15,250 bases of DNA. Origin: DASQFU01 sp035632955 (lineage in GTDB: Bacteria; Eisenbacteria; RBG-16-71-46). This document shows, piece after piece, positions 1-7,860 of the stretch; the stretch's first letter is position 1, and each line of letters starts with the position of its first letter. The position numbers were made by a program, and so were the translations under genes. A model generated the notes under the pieces. It was not told where the DNA came from and ran no database searches. It worked only from the letters and a program-made list of their open reading frames with translations. The stretch lies in assembly GCA_035632955.1 (NCBI GenBank), contig DASQFU010000214.1, positions 1 through 15,250 on the forward strand, written 5' to 3'.

Positions 1-282
1 CCGCTCCCAGGTGACGACATCCTCGCCGGTGTGGTCGAAGAACAGCTCCGGATGGAGCACGTCGCGATTGACGAGCGTCCCGACCATTTCCCAGTACGAG
101 ATCGTCATTCGGAACCAGCGATCCTCGTCGGTGTGGGACAGGTAGCGAGACTTGATCGCGGCCCAGGGGCCGGGACGAAACTCGGTCAAGAACCACGCTC
201 GCGCCTTGCGTAGCTCGGGGTCGCGGCGAATCTCGTAGAGACGCAGCAGGAGCTCGGCGTCGGCGTGCATCGGCTTGCGCAT
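1..282 (-). CDS. Partial hypothetical protein, N-terminal 94 residues (C-terminus beyond window)
   Basis: The reverse strand is open from an ATG at 282 to the window edge with no stop, giving 94 residues beginning MRKPMHADAELLLRLYEIRR. A Shine-Dalgarno-like GAGAGG lies 5 nt before the ATG, which supports this start. The sequence is soluble and charged, with no signal peptide or membrane segment. It is rich in aromatic residues (WFLTEFRPGPW, SYWEMVG). The LRLYEIRRDPELRKARAWF stretch looks helical and recalls small DUF4760-like proteins of unknown function, but that link is from memory and weak. It is divergent from the M1 aminopeptidase gene, with 218 bp between the two starts. No function can be assigned. 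Confidence 0.6.
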   Translation of the reverse strand, partial: MRKPMHADAELLLRLYEIRRDPELRKARAWFLTEFRPGPWAAIKSRYLSHTDEDRWFRMTISYWEMVGTLVNRDVLHPELFFDHTGEDVVTWER

Positions 283-500
283 GGGATCCTCTCGAGGGAG
301 GGATGCGGGTCAGCGGCGCACTGTATCACGCGACCCGGCGATCGCGCCGCCAGTGGCGCGGCGGGAACGGTCCCGCGAACCGCCGCCCCCGAGAGCCGAT
401 TTGCCGCGCTCGGGTGCTGGCGCTTGCGTTGTGCCGAGGCCGTGGGCAAGCTCGCTGCCTTCGTCACGACTCATTGCTGGACGTTCGACCCGGAGGCGCC

Positions 501-3122
501 ATGCTCCCGTTGCGTTTCACCTCGCGGCTCGCGTTGGCCGCCTTGCTTTCGACCGCGGTCCCCTTTTCCACGTCGTCGGCGGAGGTCCGCCTCGGCCAGG
601 ACGTCGTTCCCACCTCGCAATCCGTCCACCTGCGCCTGGATGCGGACGAGGTCGGCTACCGGGGATCGGTCCAGTTCGAGCTTCAGGTTCGCAAACCGAC
701 GCAAACCATTCAGCTCCATGCCGAAAGCATGACGTTCACCAGCGCGGCGCTGACTCAGAAGGGCCGGGAGATTCCGGTCGATTCCAAGCAAGGCGAGCAC
801 GGATTGCTGACGCTCACCCTGGCGAAACCAGTGAGCGTTGGGCCGGCGAAGCTCGAGATCGCCTTCAACCAGGAGTTCAACACGCAGGCCGTAAGTCTTT
901 ACCGCGTCGAGGTCGGTGGCAAGGGGTACGCATTCGCCCAGTTCGAGCCGGACGACGCGCGCGAAGCGTTCCCCTGTTGGGACGAGCCGATCTTCAAGAT
1001 CCCGTTTCGAATCACGCTCGAGGTGCCCGAGCGCCATCGCGCGGTCTCGAACTCACCGGTCGCGAGCGATGCGGTCAAAGACGGCTGGCGGACGGTCGTG
1101 TTCAAGAAGACGCCGCCGACCTCGACGTATCTGCTGACGGTCGCGACCGGCCCATTCGAGTTCACGCCGATTCCCGGACTCTCGGCCCCCGGCCGAATCG
1201 TCACGGTCGAAGGCCAGAGCGCTCTGGCCGGACCCGCGGCGACGATGGCGGCGCCGCTGCTCGCGGGTTGCGAGAAATACTTCGGCCGCCCCTACCCGTA
1301 CGAGAAGCTCGACCTGATCGCGGTCCCCGAGTACTGGGCCGGAGCCATGGAGAATCCGGGCGCGATCACGTACCGGGACAACATTCTGCTCATCGATCCC
1401 AAGGCCGCGAGCCCCGCACAGAAGCGCAATCTCGCCCGTATTCACGCACACGAGTTCGCGCACATGTGGTTCGGCGATCTCGTGACGATGGTGTGGTGGG
1501 ACGACCTGTGGCTGAACGAGTCGTTCGCGGACTGGATGGGCGACAAGATCACCGATCAGGTCTATCCCGAGTTCCAGCTGCGCCTGGCCGAGCTCCAGAA
1601 CGTGCAGAACATCATGGAGCAGGACGCGCTGCTCTCGACAGCCGCGATCCAGAGGCCGGTGGAATCGGCAGAGACCGCGCTCGATGACGTGCAGATCGCC
1701 TACAACAAGGGCAAGGCCGTGCTGTCGATGTTCGAGAGCTGGATCGGGCCCGAGACGTTCCGTAAGGGCGTGAACGCCTACCTGAAGGCGCACGAATGGC
1801 GGAACGCAGTGTCGGCCGACCTGTGGCGCGCACTCGGGCAGGCGTCGGGGCAAGACGTCGCGTCCGCGCTCGAAGGGTTCATCGCGCAGCCGGGGCTGCC
1901 GCTGGTCAAAGTGGAGCCGCTCGACGGCGGCGAAGTGCGACTCAGCCAGCAGCGCTTCGCCGGCCACGGCATCACGGCGCCGCCGCTGACCTGGAAGATT
2001 CCGGTCGGCATCAAGTACTGGGATGGCGCGAAGGTGCGAACGACCCGCGTGTTGCTCGGCGAGAACAGCATGACCGTGAAACTTGAAGGCTCCGCGCCCT
2101 CCACCTGGGTGATGCCCAACTCGGGAGCAATCGGCTACTACCGTTGGAGCGTTCCCCACGAGATGTTGCTCGAGGTCGCGAAGCAGTCGTCCTCGGTCCT
2201 CGATCCCGACGAGCGCATCGCGCTGCTCGGCAATCTCGGGGCGCTGCTCGATGCCGGTCAGGTTTCGGGCGACCACTACCTGCGCCTGCTCGCCGAGTTC
2301 GCGAACGATCCCGAGCCGCAGGTGGTGAGCTCCCTCATCGCCGGGCTCGGCAAAGTGCGCGGAGCGTTCGTGCCCGACGCGCAGCTCGAGACGTTCGCAC
2401 CCTACGTGCGCCGCGTGCTCGGGCCCGCGGCGCAACGGTTCGGTCTCGAGCCCAAGCCCGGAGAGTCGGAAGCGATCGGGATCGTACGTCCACTGCTGAT
2501 GACCTGGCTCGGCTACTACGGGCGCGACCAGTCGACCTTGCGCGCCGCGGAGCGCTTGGCCAAGGCCTACCTGGCGGATCCCTCCTCCGTGGAGCCGGGC
2601 GTCGCGGGCGCGGCGCTCCAGCTCTCCGCGATCCGTGGCGACCGCGCTCTGTTCGACGAGTATCGACGGCGCTTCGAAGCGTCGAAGGTGCCCGCCGAGC
2701 GGCTGCGCTACCTGCTCGCGCTCGGTAAGTTCGACGACCCGGCGCTCGAGCGTCAGGCGTTGACCTACGCGCTCGAGGGCCCGGTGCGCGCACAGGAGGT
2801 GTTCCAGATCGTGACCTCGGTGAGCGCCAAGTCCGAGCGCAGCCAAAATCTGGCGTTCGCGTTCCAGCGCGAGAACTTCGACAGGGTCAAGGGCAAGTTG
2901 CCGCCCGCGTATTGGCCTTTCCTCGTGAACGCCGCAGGTGGATGCTCGCTCGAGCGGCTCGAGCTGGGCCGGACCTTCTATCTCGCTCCCGAGCACAAGG
3001 TCGAAGGGACTCAGCGACAGTACGATCAGCTTCGCGACGCGGTGCAGAGCTGTGCGAGTCTGCGCGAGCGCGAGGGCGCGAAGGTGACCGCTTATCTCGG
3101 ATCGCTGGTTGGCGCCAGATAA
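501..3122 (+). CDS. Secreted M1-family zinc aminopeptidase
   Basis: This encodes an 873-residue zinc aminopeptidase that should remove N-terminal residues from peptides outside the cytoplasm. The ATG at 501 is chosen over upstream in-frame starts because GGAGG lies 4 nt before it and because it exposes a signal peptide (MLPLRFTSR, a hydrophobic core, then STSSA before EVRLG, cleavage near residue 27). The exopeptidase motif GAMEN is at residues 281-285. The zinc motif HEFAH is at 317-321, with the third ligand E340 in LWLNES, the classical 18-residue spacing. Y401 in IAYNKGK fits the transition-state tyrosine. An N-terminal beta domain precedes the catalytic core (about 230-470), and an ERAP1-C-like helical domain fills about 535-860. 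Length is normal for the family and all key residues are present. Substrate preference cannot be read from the sequence. The next gene starts 51 bp downstream on the same strand and may be co-transcribed. Confidence 0.95.
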   Translation: MLPLRFTSRLALAALLSTAVPFSTSSAEVRLGQDVVPTSQSVHLRLDADEVGYRGSVQFELQVRKPTQTIQLHAESMTFTSAALTQKGREIPVDSKQGEHGLLTLTLAKPVSVGPAKLEIAFNQEFNTQAVSLYRVEVGGKGYAFAQFEPDDAREAFPCWDEPIFKIPFRITLEVPERHRAVSNSPVASDAVKDGWRTVVFKKTPPTSTYLLTVATGPFEFTPIPGLSAPGRIVTVEGQSALAGPAATMAAPLLAGCEKYFGRPYPYEKLDLIAVPEYWAGAMENPGAITYRDNILLIDPKAASPAQKRNLARIHAHEFAHMWFGDLVTMVWWDDLWLNESFADWMGDKITDQVYPEFQLRLAELQNVQNIMEQDALLSTAAIQRPVESAETALDDVQIAYNKGKAVLSMFESWIGPETFRKGVNAYLKAHEWRNAVSADLWRALGQASGQDVASALEGFIAQPGLPLVKVEPLDGGEVRLSQQRFAGHGITAPPLTWKIPVGIKYWDGAKVRTTRVLLGENSMTVKLEGSAPSTWVMPNSGAIGYYRWSVPHEMLLEVAKQSSSVLDPDERIALLGNLGALLDAGQVSGDHYLRLLAEFANDPEPQVVSSLIAGLGKVRGAFVPDAQLETFAPYVRRVLGPAAQRFGLEPKPGESEAIGIVRPLLMTWLGYYGRDQSTLRAAERLAKAYLADPSSVEPGVAGAALQLSAIRGDRALFDEYRRRFEASKVPAERLRYLLALGKFDDPALERQALTYALEGPVRAQEVFQIVTSVSAKSERSQNLAFAFQRENFDRVKGKLPPAYWPFLVNAAGGCSLERLELGRTFYLAPEHKVEGTQRQYDQLRDAVQSCASLREREGAKVTAYLGSLVGAR

Positions 3123-3173
3123 CGAAGCATCGTCTCGCGGTCATGCTTCCCTGACGCAGGCCCGAGGAGGTCG

Positions 3174-3452
3174 ATGGAACGGCAGGCCGGGCGGGTGCGC
3201 ATCGCCCGCGCGTTGGCGGTGGCGGCCGATCTGATTCAGATCGTGGCGCTGCCGCTGTTTTTCCACGGTGTGCTGTCACCCTGGAACAACGCGCTCGACG
3301 TCGGGATCGGCGCGATCATGGTCGCGATGCTTGGCTGGCACGTCGCCTTCCTCCCAACCTTCGTCACCGAACTAATTCCGTTCGTCGATCTGTTTCCGAC
3401 CTGGACTTTGGCGGTGCTGTTCGTGACGCGGAAGCAACCCGCCGGCCAATGA
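3174..3452 (+). CDS. Small integral membrane protein of unknown function
   Basis: This encodes 92 residues with two or three predicted membrane spans, at about 10-30, 42-64 and 70-86. The first starts after a basic N-terminus (MERQAGRVRIAR). Short polar links contain SPWNNALDVG and TELIPFVDLFPTW, and the C-terminus is basic (VTRKQ). AGGAGG ends 3 nt before the ATG: strong in sequence but closely spaced. The stop overlaps the start of the next gene by 4 bp (ATGA), so the two are probably translationally coupled. The PTFVTELIPFVDLFPTWTLA stretch resembles small hypothetical membrane proteins I recall from other environmental bacteria, but no function is known to me. Coding is supported by hydrophobic patterning, the ribosome site and the coupled overlap. 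Confidence 0.75.
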   Translation: MERQAGRVRIARALAVAADLIQIVALPLFFHGVLSPWNNALDVGIGAIMVAMLGWHVAFLPTFVTELIPFVDLFPTWTLAVLFVTRKQPAGQ

Positions 3453-3934
3453 CCGCAACGCGCGCAGCCGTGCGGCCTCCCGATGCACGAGAGAATCGCG
3501 GCTGGCGGCGGGTGTGGTCGGCGCTCTTCGGCGAGCCGGTGCGACTCCCCGAGGCCGTGCTCGAGCGTTGGCCGGAGCTGAGAGCCGGTCGTTTTTGGCG
3601 CGGGGGCCTGCCGCCGACAATCGGTGGCTGGCTGCTCGGCGCGCCGAGCGTGGCCGGGATCGCGCTCGGACGCCGCATCTGGCTCGCGCGCGACACCGTT
3701 CTCGAGCCCGAGCTGTTGCTGCACGAGGTCCGGCATCTCCAGCAGTTCGCGCTGCACCGCGGCTTCGCGCTCCGTTACCTGTGGGAGACGCTGCGCCGCG
3801 GTTATCAGGCCAACCGCTTCGAGATCGACGCGCGCCGCTACGCCTCGGAACGGATGCGCTGCGTCGCTTGGGCGCGGCCCTTAGAGGAGACCGCGCAAGG
3901 CGGCCGCGACCACCCGGTCGTAGAACAGAGCTAG
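3449..3934 (+). CDS. Small HExxH protein, putative zinc metallopeptidase-like
   Basis: This encodes 161 residues, starting in a 4-bp ATGA overlap with the membrane protein gene. It carries LLLHEVRHLQQF, an HExxH zinc motif at H92-E93-H96. NRFEIDARRYA follows, with E125 placed where a third glutamate ligand would sit. That HExxH...E.DA..YA arrangement is like DUF4157-type and other minimal gluzincin-like domains. There is no signal peptide; WLLGAPSVAGIALG (about 60-74) is hydrophobic but short. The last 18 codons and stop overlap, tail to tail, the 3' end of the kinase/phosphatase gene on the other strand. Possible roles are a protease, or a zinc-binding domain anchored through the neighbouring membrane protein. 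Activity is inferred from the motif only. Confidence 0.7.
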   Translation: MTATRAAVRPPDARENRGWRRVWSALFGEPVRLPEAVLERWPELRAGRFWRGGLPPTIGGWLLGAPSVAGIALGRRIWLARDTVLEPELLLHEVRHLQQFALHRGFALRYLWETLRRGYQANRFEIDARRYASERMRCVAWARPLEETAQGGRDHPVVEQS

Positions 3935-5548
3935 CGTCGTTCCGGTGAGAGCGCCGATGACGACGTCGCTCGGGTAGTGAACGCCGAGATAGACGCGCGA
4001 GAAGGCGACGGTCGACGCGTACGCGTAGAGCAGAGGCGCGAGCTCCGGGAAGCGAATCGCGAGCAGGATCGCGCCGGCGAACGCCGCGGCGCTGTGCCCG
4101 GAGGGGAACGACGAGTCGGCAGGCTTGCCGCCGACGACGCGCGCCTTGACGTAGGCGACGAACGGGCGCCGGCGCTGGAACAACGCCTTGATCGGAAAGT
4201 TGACCGTGAGCATCGTGAGCCATAGCGGCGCCACGATGGAGATCGGCAGCGCCGCATGAGCGGCCGGGTCGCGGAGCGCCGCCGCCACCGCGACGACGAT
4301 CCAGATCTCGCCGAGGTCCATCAGCCGCGAGGCGCCGGACATCAGGAGATCGAACGGACGCCCGCCGGGCATGCCGTTGACCTTGAGAAACAAGCCGGCG
4401 TCGATCGCTCCGAAGGTGGCGACGCCGTGGAGCAGAACGTGCTGGCCGATCCGCAGCCGCGCTAGCCGTCGCGCCTGCTCGGCGTTCCGGCCGGTCGCCT
4501 GCGCCGGGGTATCGGCCGGTGGCGCAGGCGTCCGCTCCACCGATGCCGTGGCGTCTTTCGTCTCGGTTGTTGCCGGCGCACGCGGCTCCGGCGGCGGCGG
4601 CTCGGGTAGGACGACACGCACCGCGCCCGGGACTACGCGCAGCGTGATTGGCGTGTTGCCGATCAGCTCGCCGTCACCCTGGACCGTCAAGGGACGAAAG
4701 CTCGCGATCGTGACCTCGCGGCACACGGGGACATAGCGCACGTTCTCGTCGCTCTGGTGTCGGTTGGCGAGCACCTTCCACGCCAGCTTCATAGTGGCGG
4801 AGAACGTGCGGACGTTGTAGATGCAGAGATCGAGCACGCCATCGTCGGTCTCGATGTCCGGGCCCCACGTGAAGGGCGGCGTGGCGAGCGTTCCGGCGTT
4901 CGCGAGCACAACCTGCCAGGCGCGCAGTCGAAGCTTGCGCCCATCAACGTCGATCACGAAACGGTGCGAGCGGCGGCCGGGGACCCTGCGCAGGAACGCC
5001 ACGAAATACGCGAGCCTGCCGTGCTTGATCAGCGCTGCGCGCGTCGTGTCGGCGATCATCCCCGCATCGAGCCCGACACCGACCTGGGTCAGGAACAGGT
5101 CGTCGCCGACCCCGATTGCGTCGAGAGCTTCGATCCGCCGGCGCTCGGCAGCGACCGCGACGGCGGTCGGGATGTCCAACGGGATGCCGAGCTCGCGGGC
5201 CAGGACGTTGGCGGTGCCGAGTGGAACGATTCCGAACGGCAGATCGGGTTCGCCCTCATGCGACCGCGCGAGTGCGTTGGCGAGCAGCGACACCGTCCCG
5301 TCCCCGCCGGCCGCGATCGCGAGGTCGCATCCCTCCGCTCGCGCCTGCGTCAGCTCGCGGACGAGCACCGCGCACAGGTCGGGATCGCTCGAGGTCTCGA
5401 ACACACGGAAGCGACCGTGCCGCTGGTCGAATGCCTCGACCAGGGCCGCGTGCAACTTCTCGGCATCGTGATTGGGCGCGACGGGATTGACGACCACGAA
5501 CGCATGAAGCGAGCGGCTCGACGGAACGGATTCGGAGCGGTCCGGCAA
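3881..5548 (-). CDS. Diacylglycerol kinase-like / PAP2 phosphatase fusion protein
   Basis: From a TTG at 5548 this encodes 555 residues. Residues about 14-315 are a DAGK/YegS-like lipid kinase: VVVNPVAPN at the start, the nucleotide-loop GGDGT at 81-85, PLGTANVLAREL, and VQGDGE at 289-294. A proline-rich linker (about 314-360) leads to a C-terminal PAP2 membrane phosphatase with all three signature motifs: K454-x6-RP, PSGH at 482-485, and SRVYLGVHYPSD at 517-528. The kinase should phosphorylate a lipid alcohol and the PAP2 domain should remove phosphate from a lipid phosphate or pyrophosphate at the membrane; the substrates are not known. The start is uncertain. The TTG is 1 nt after the upstream stop and has no clear ribosome site. 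In-frame ATGs at 5632 and 5668 would overlap the upstream gene and add residues that look like out-of-frame shadow. The gene is probably co-transcribed with that upstream hydrolase. Confidence 0.88.
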   Translation of the reverse strand: MPDRSESVPSSRSLHAFVVVNPVAPNHDAEKLHAALVEAFDQRHGRFRVFETSSDPDLCAVLVRELTQARAEGCDLAIAAGGDGTVSLLANALARSHEGEPDLPFGIVPLGTANVLARELGIPLDIPTAVAVAAERRRIEALDAIGVGDDLFLTQVGVGLDAGMIADTTRAALIKHGRLAYFVAFLRRVPGRRSHRFVIDVDGRKLRLRAWQVVLANAGTLATPPFTWGPDIETDDGVLDLCIYNVRTFSATMKLAWKVLANRHQSDENVRYVPVCREVTIASFRPLTVQGDGELIGNTPITLRVVPGAVRVVLPEPPPPEPRAPATTETKDATASVERTPAPPADTPAQATGRNAEQARRLARLRIGQHVLLHGVATFGAIDAGLFLKVNGMPGGRPFDLLMSGASRLMDLGEIWIVVAVAAALRDPAAHAALPISIVAPLWLTMLTVNFPIKALFQRRRPFVAYVKARVVGGKPADSSFPSGHSAAAFAGAILLAIRFPELAPLLYAYASTVAFSRVYLGVHYPSDVVIGALTGTTLALFYDRVVAAALRGLL

Positions 5549-5549
5549 A

Positions 5550-7775
5550 TCAGTCGAGCTTGACGACTCGCGTGGTCCTGGCGCCGTCGGGGGCCGCGAG
5601 ACGAATGAAGTAGATGCCCGCGGGAACCGCATGTCCGCGGTCGTCGTTGCCGTCCCAGTCCACCGCATGGACGCCGAGCGAGATCGGACCGTGGTGCAAG
5701 CCCCTCACTTCACGCCCGTCGATGCTGAAGACTCGCACGGTCGAGAACCCCGCGCGCGAGAGCGTGAAGCCGATCTGCGTCGACGAATGGAACGGGTTCG
5801 GCCGGCCCGACCCGATCGTCAGGGCCGACGTCGAGGTCACTGCCGGATGCGGGGCCGAAACGACACCCTGCCCAATCTCCGACGTGAACCAAGCCGCGTT
5901 CTCCGGCGTGACCGTCACGTGCTCCTGATTACCGGCCGGATGATAGACGGCGTCGAACGGACTGAGTGCGAGGAGATTGGGATCGCCGGCGACATCGTAG
6001 AAGAGATCCGTGGTCGCCAGGGCGAGAGCGCTCGTCGTCGGGACAAAGCAATGATTCGGATGGAGCGCGACGATGTCGCCAAACGGCGCCGGGGTCGCGT
6101 CCATCTGCGCCATCGACGAACGCCAGCCGCCCGGGGCGCCGTCGTAGGGCTGGGTCCCCGAGACCGTCACGTTCTGCGTCGTCGTCGAGAACAGAATCCG
6201 CAGCCGGCCCTCGAAGATCGTCCGGCTCGCCTGATCGGGGACCGCCCAGACGTTGCCGGTGACGTCCGCGAGGAACGAGCTGTACTCGTAGTCGATGATC
6301 TGATCGCCGGCCAGGAAACCCTGGTTGATCCGGGTGCCGCTGCCGTTGGCGACCGCGACGAGTCGCGGCAAGGACGGATAGTCGCCAACCGCCGCCAGGT
6401 CCGCGAGGAGCGTGGCGCGCAGCGGGTCGGCGGTGCCGGTCGTGCTCGGAGGATCGGTCAGGTGGTAGACCAGCATCTGGCGCGCGGCCGGAGTGTTCAG
6501 CCGCTCGAGCAGGAATGCCGCCTCGGCGGATTGGCCGGAGAAGAAGTCGACCCAATACTGGATGCCGAGCGGGATGTCACCGCCGAGGTGCGGGACATCG
6601 AACGAGATCAAAGTCCGCACCCGGTGCGGGATGCTCTGCGACTCCAGGTACGCGAGCGCGTAGCGCGAGCACAGCCCACCCATGCTGGCCCCGATGACGG
6701 CGAGCGATGCTTGTGGAGGGAACGCAGACTGGACCTGCTCGATCAGAGCCGTCACGACGAACGCGTTCCGTTGGATGTAGTCCGTTGCGTCCTGGAAGTC
6801 GAGCACGACGGCGTCGAAGCCCGCGGTGCGCAGGTTCTCGAGCAGGTTTTCCTGGTTGAGCTGCGCGTACAGCTCGTCCCAGTCCATCGAGTTGTCGAGA
6901 TCGAATCCTTCGACGATGATGATCGGATTCGTGAGCGCGCTATGCCCCGGGGCCAGGTACACGTAGGCGGCGCCCGCGGCCGTTTGGCCCTGGTAGGGAA
7001 TCGTTGCCGTGACGTGAAGTGTGTCGTCCGGAACCGGCGTCCCCATCGCCGCGACTTCGAACGACGACGACGCGTGCAGTGCGGTGCCGTCCGCGAGCGT
7101 CACGCGGACGCGGATCGTCTTTCGCCCCTCCCCTGCGTAGCGGGCTCGGATCCGCTCGTCGAGGCTCACCCGCCGATAATCGAGCCCGTCGCCGAGGTCG
7201 ACCTCCACGCGTACCGCCCGGGTGGCATCGTTGCTGAGATAGCGGCTGCGATCGAGATGGAACGTCACGTCCCCGCCCTGAAAGGTCCGGCTCTGGAGCG
7301 GCGAGATCGCGAACACGCGGCGCTCCTCGAACGGCTCGCCGAGTCCGCGCGTCAGGCGTCCGTCGCGGACGACCAGCGTTCCGCGCGCGATCGCGTCGGG
7401 GCGGATGCGCTCGTAGCGGTAATTGATGACAGCCAGGGGAACCGTGCCGGGCTGGGAGGCCGCATCCTTCAGGAAGCGATCCAGCTCGGGAAGGTTCGTG
7501 GTTTCGGCCGCGGCGCGCCGCAGCTCATGGTAGATCTGCCGCCAGGTGGCAAGGTCGGCTGCCGGCGAGGATTCACCGCCAGCGAAGCGCTCGAGTTTCG
7601 ACAGAGGGAGCACGCGGTCGTAGAGGATCCCGGTGCGTCCGGAGCCGATATCGGACAGCGCATCATCGAGTGCGCGGCCGATCGGATCGGCCTCGACGGT
7701 GAGAGCGAGAGAACTGCCGCCGGCCAGCAGGACCGCGGCCAGGAAGATCCAGCGCCTGACGTGTGAGATGGACAT
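5550..7775 (-). CDS. Secreted lipase-like alpha/beta hydrolase with C-terminal sorting tail
   Basis: This encodes 741 residues. The ATG at 7775 is chosen because GAGGGG lies just upstream and because it gives a signal peptide (MSISHVRRW, then a hydrophobic core ending near SLALTVEA). A beta-rich N-terminal half (to about residue 265) precedes an alpha/beta-hydrolase fold. In the fold, PIIIVEGFD probably forms the oxyanion side, GASMGG is the nucleophile elbow with S364, and ISFDVPHLGGD (about 390-400) resembles the conserved segment after the elbow. HCFVPTTSAL and NQEHVTV near the end of the domain offer the catalytic histidine, probably H619. Residues about 655-741 form a FlgD-Ig-like sorting tail: RPNPF, VFSIDGREV, DWDGNDDRG, AGIYFIRL, and a final RVVKLD. 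It is likely an exported esterase, lipase or amidase; the exact substrate is unknown. The kinase/PAP2 gene starts 1 nt after its stop. Confidence 0.87.
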   Translation of the reverse strand: MSISHVRRWIFLAAVLLAGGSSLALTVEADPIGRALDDALSDIGSGRTGILYDRVLPLSKLERFAGGESSPAADLATWRQIYHELRRAAAETTNLPELDRFLKDAASQPGTVPLAVINYRYERIRPDAIARGTLVVRDGRLTRGLGEPFEERRVFAISPLQSRTFQGGDVTFHLDRSRYLSNDATRAVRVEVDLGDGLDYRRVSLDERIRARYAGEGRKTIRVRVTLADGTALHASSSFEVAAMGTPVPDDTLHVTATIPYQGQTAAGAAYVYLAPGHSALTNPIIIVEGFDLDNSMDWDELYAQLNQENLLENLRTAGFDAVVLDFQDATDYIQRNAFVVTALIEQVQSAFPPQASLAVIGASMGGLCSRYALAYLESQSIPHRVRTLISFDVPHLGGDIPLGIQYWVDFFSGQSAEAAFLLERLNTPAARQMLVYHLTDPPSTTGTADPLRATLLADLAAVGDYPSLPRLVAVANGSGTRINQGFLAGDQIIDYEYSSFLADVTGNVWAVPDQASRTIFEGRLRILFSTTTQNVTVSGTQPYDGAPGGWRSSMAQMDATPAPFGDIVALHPNHCFVPTTSALALATTDLFYDVAGDPNLLALSPFDAVYHPAGNQEHVTVTPENAAWFTSEIGQGVVSAPHPAVTSTSALTIGSGRPNPFHSSTQIGFTLSRAGFSTVRVFSIDGREVRGLHHGPISLGVHAVDWDGNDDRGHAVPAGIYFIRLAAPDGARTTRVVKLD

Positions 7776-7811
7776 TTGCCCCTCGTTTCGATTGTGCTGT
7801 CGAGGTGGCGC

Positions 7812-7820
7812 ATGATAGCA
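7812..7820 (-). promoter_or_regulatory. Candidate extended -10 promoter for the hydrolase gene
   Basis: On the minus strand TGCTATCAT reads as an extended -10 element (TGn followed by TATCAT, five of six to consensus). It lies about 37 nt before the hydrolase ATG at 7775, which would give a 5' leader of about 30 nt including the GAGGGG ribosome site. No good -35 is visible, as is usual for extended -10 promoters. It sits in the 85-bp divergent gap before the membrane protein gene. Motif match only. Confidence 0.4.
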
Positions 7821-7860
7821 GGAACGTGTGAAGGCGTCGCCCATGCCCGAGGGAACGTCA

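Noticed and set aside
1053..2996. 647-codon minus-strand frame within the aminopeptidase gene
   Set aside because: Shadow of the M1 gene, which has all catalytic motifs; this frame has no recognisable domain.
5631..7766. 711-codon plus-strand frame opposite the hydrolase gene
   Set aside because: Arginine- and acid-rich out-of-frame composition with no domain; the opposite strand carries signal peptide, catalytic motifs and sorting tail. A high-GC shadow.
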